A DNA stretch of 64,000 bases from positions 2,984,001-3,048,000 of the forward strand of contig NZ_LR027880.1 in the NCBI RefSeq assembly GCF_900537995.1. Direction: 5' to 3'. The notes beneath the pieces are model-generated. The model had not been told where the DNA came from and searched no databases. It saw only the letters and a program-made list of their open reading frames with translations. How positions within the stretch are numbered: position 1 is the stretch's first letter; every line of letters starts with the position of its first letter. A program made the translations under genes and the position numbers. The DNA comes from Roseburia intestinalis L1-82 (GTDB taxonomy: Bacteria; Bacillota; Clostridia; Lachnospirales; Lachnospiraceae). This document shows, one piece after another, positions 62,460 through 64,000 of this stretch.

Positions 62460-64000
62460 AATATGCTTTCAGCTCCGCCACGATCATTTCCTGACTCTCC
62501 CTCGTGTGGATCAGTGCATAATAATGCCCGCCGCCAAATTTTGACCGTCTTTCCTCTTCGCATATTCCCGCTGCAATGCCTTTTTCGGTCACACGTCTGA
62601 TGCGGGTTTCGTCCTGTTCCTCTTCCTTCAAATAGCCTTTTTGTACGAGCAGATCATTGACAAAAGCAGCCGTCAGCTTTTTGCGGTCTTTTTCCTCACA
62701 GAGCGCATTGATCCGGTCGGTCAGTTCCGATACCATGCAGGCATCGGATAACGTTACCTGATCTAGTTTTTCCGGTGCAATATAAAACGGCTGTTTCTTT
62801 TTTCTCGCCGGAGCTTTCGACACAGTCTCTACTGTCGCAGCTCCTTCTGTCTTTCCTGTCGTCATATTTTTTACTTCATGTGTCTGTAAAAACATCCGGA
62901 TGATCTCTGTAAAACTTTCCCCGTAGCTTGCAATCTTCTGTGCACCCATTCCGTATACATCCGCCATCTGTGTTTTATCTGCCGGACATCTGGCACACAT
63001 ATCTTTCAACGTCTTATCGGAACAGATGATAAACGGCGGCACACCCTGTTTTGCAGCAAGTTCTGACCGGCATTTGCGCAGTTTCTCAAACAGCTCCTGC
63101 CCTTCTTCCGTTAAATCTGCAAGTTCTGCTGTCTTTTTCTTTGCACGTCCGGTCTCGATATAATTTTCCTCCGCCTCGTCCTCTGTCACAACACAGTTAC
63201 TGCATTTTTCACAGATGCACGGACTGTGATCCCCAAAATAGTTCAGGATATACTGGCGCAGACACTCATCTGTCTCACAGTAGTGAATCATCTGATTCAG
63301 TTTCCGCTGTTCATTTGCCCGGACTGCCGGATCTCCTGCCGTATAACCGCCCTCTGATGCCTTATAGTCAAGCAGCCGTTTGTTGATCATGATATCCTGT
63401 TTGGAAAAGAAAAGCACACACTCCGCTTCCTCCCCGTCGCGCCCGGCTCTTCCCGCCTCCTGGTAATAATATTCAAGGCTTTGCGGCATATTATAATGGA
63501 GAACATAACGCACATTGGATTTGTCGATCCCCATTCCAAATGCGTTGGTTGCAACCATCACACGGATCCTGTCATAGGTAAAATCATCCTGACTCTCTTT
63601 CCGTTCTTCCAAAGAAAGCCCCGCATGGTACCGCCCTGCCAGAATGCCGTGCTGCAATAAAAGTTCACAGACACTATCCACATTCTTTTTTGTCGCACAG
63701 TAGATGATCCCGCTCTCATCCTCATGCCTTTTGACATAATTTAAAATACTGTTGTCCGTCTCTTTTCCACCTTTTCGCTTTACGACACGGAAGAAAAGAT
63801 TCGGCCGGTCAAATCCGGTCACGACAGTCACCGGATTCTGCAGGTGCAGACTTCCCGTGATATCCTGTTTGACACGCTCGGTCGCTGTCGCTGTAAATGC
63901 GCTGACCACAGGGCGTCTCGGCAGTCTTGCAAGAAAATCTGCAATCTCTAAATAGCTTGGCCTGAAATCCTGTCCCCACTGGGAAATACAGTGTGCCTCA
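62419..64000 (-). CDS. recQ: ATP-dependent DNA helicase RecQ, 5' end beyond the window
   Basis: At least 527 residues. The frame continues past the first in-window ATG (63909) to the edge, where EAHCISQWGQDFRPSYLE gives helicase motif II-III, so the N-terminal ATP-binding part lies outside. Motifs IV-VI include GIIYCATKKNVD, VMVATNAFGMGIDKSNVR and YYQEAGRAGRDGE. The zinc-binding RQC cysteines (CETDECLRQYILNYFGDHSPC, CEKCSNC) and an HRDC domain (CARCPADKTQMADVYGMGAQK) follow, then an extra roughly 100-residue C-terminal domain. Repairs stalled forks. Convergent with and overlapping MATE. Confidence 0.95.
   Translation of the reverse strand, partial: EAHCISQWGQDFRPSYLEIADFLARLPRRPVVSAFTATATERVKQDITGSLHLQNPVTVVTGFDRPNLFFRVVKRKGGKETDNSILNYVKRHEDESGIIYCATKKNVDSVCELLLQHGILAGRYHAGLSLEERKESQDDFTYDRIRVMVATNAFGMGIDKSNVRYVLHYNMPQSLEYYYQEAGRAGRDGEEAECVLFFSKQDIMINKRLLDYKASEGGYTAGDPAVRANEQRKLNQMIHYCETDECLRQYILNYFGDHSPCICEKCSNCVVTEDEAEENYIETGRAKKKTAELADLTEEGQELFEKLRKCRSELAAKQGVPPFIICSDKTLKDMCARCPADKTQMADVYGMGAQKIASYGESFTEIIRMFLQTHEVKNMTTGKTEGAATVETVSKAPARKKKQPFYIAPEKLDQVTLSDACMVSELTDRINALCEEKDRKKLTAAFVNDLLVQKGYLKEEEQDETRIRRVTEKGIAAGICEEERRSKFGGGHYYALIHTRESQEMIVAELKAYFTDFPSGSVPAEP

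Overview
The window reads as a chromosomal segment of a low-to-moderate GC, spore-forming, anaerobic Firmicute. A Lachnospiraceae member close to Roseburia or Agathobacter is my best guess. The grounds are gpr-spoIIP, AGGAGG-type ribosome sites, frequent TTG starts, DUF975, DUF2225, DUF1385 and AIM24 genes, and Clostridia-type integrase and TnpV remnants. That assignment is inference from gene content. No rRNA, tRNA or CRISPR array was seen.

Layout. 0-9 kb: a DUF975 membrane protein, a membrane GGDEF/HD-GYP protein, asnB, a PAP2 phosphatase, the sporulation pair gpr-spoIIP, and rpsT with a perfect-consensus promoter. 9-16.6 kb: one long minus-strand operon, comEA - response regulator - histidine kinase - GerMN lipoprotein - comEC - holA, joining DNA-uptake genes to a two-component system. 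16.6-24.9 kb: an orphan solute-binding protein, then arginine biosynthesis, argC-GNAT-argJ-argB-argD on the minus strand and argG divergent, with two matching ArgR-box-like sites between them. 24.9-32.6 kb: a complete peptide/nickel-type ABC importer ending in an M20 amidohydrolase, opposite a C39-like protein. 32.6-44.4 kb: a MocR regulator, DUF2225, glnS, an AlbA_2 (Schlafen-like) regulator, two small AT-rich membrane proteins, and the housekeeping cluster rho-rpmE-DUF1385-prmC-prfA. 44.4-48.7 kb: an XRE-membrane protein coupled to a decayed solute-binding protein, then a secreted M64 (IgA-peptidase family) metalloprotease.

48.7-55 kb is an accessory scar: a 34-residue membrane peptide with a convergent antisense RNA (candidate type I toxin-antitoxin), TnpV, a methyltransferase, an intact IS with exact 9-bp target duplication, two truncated tyrosine recombinases, a zeta-toxin fragment, and a broken DUF3990/DUF3791-like module. 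It is followed by an AIM24 protein and the most unusual gene in the window, a 1266-residue fusion of a HAD phosphatase, a HelD-type helicase and a catalytic-barrel-less GH31 N-terminal domain. The last codons of that gene lie inside a small MITE-like element whose terminal inverted repeats and flanking duplication can be read directly. 59.8-64 kb: an SGNH-hydrolase remnant translationally coupled to a LysR gene, a divergent MATE exporter, and a RecQ helicase running off the right edge.

Many start codons were moved inward from the longest open frame because a strong Shine-Dalgarno sequence marks an internal ATG or TTG; these choices are stated per gene.
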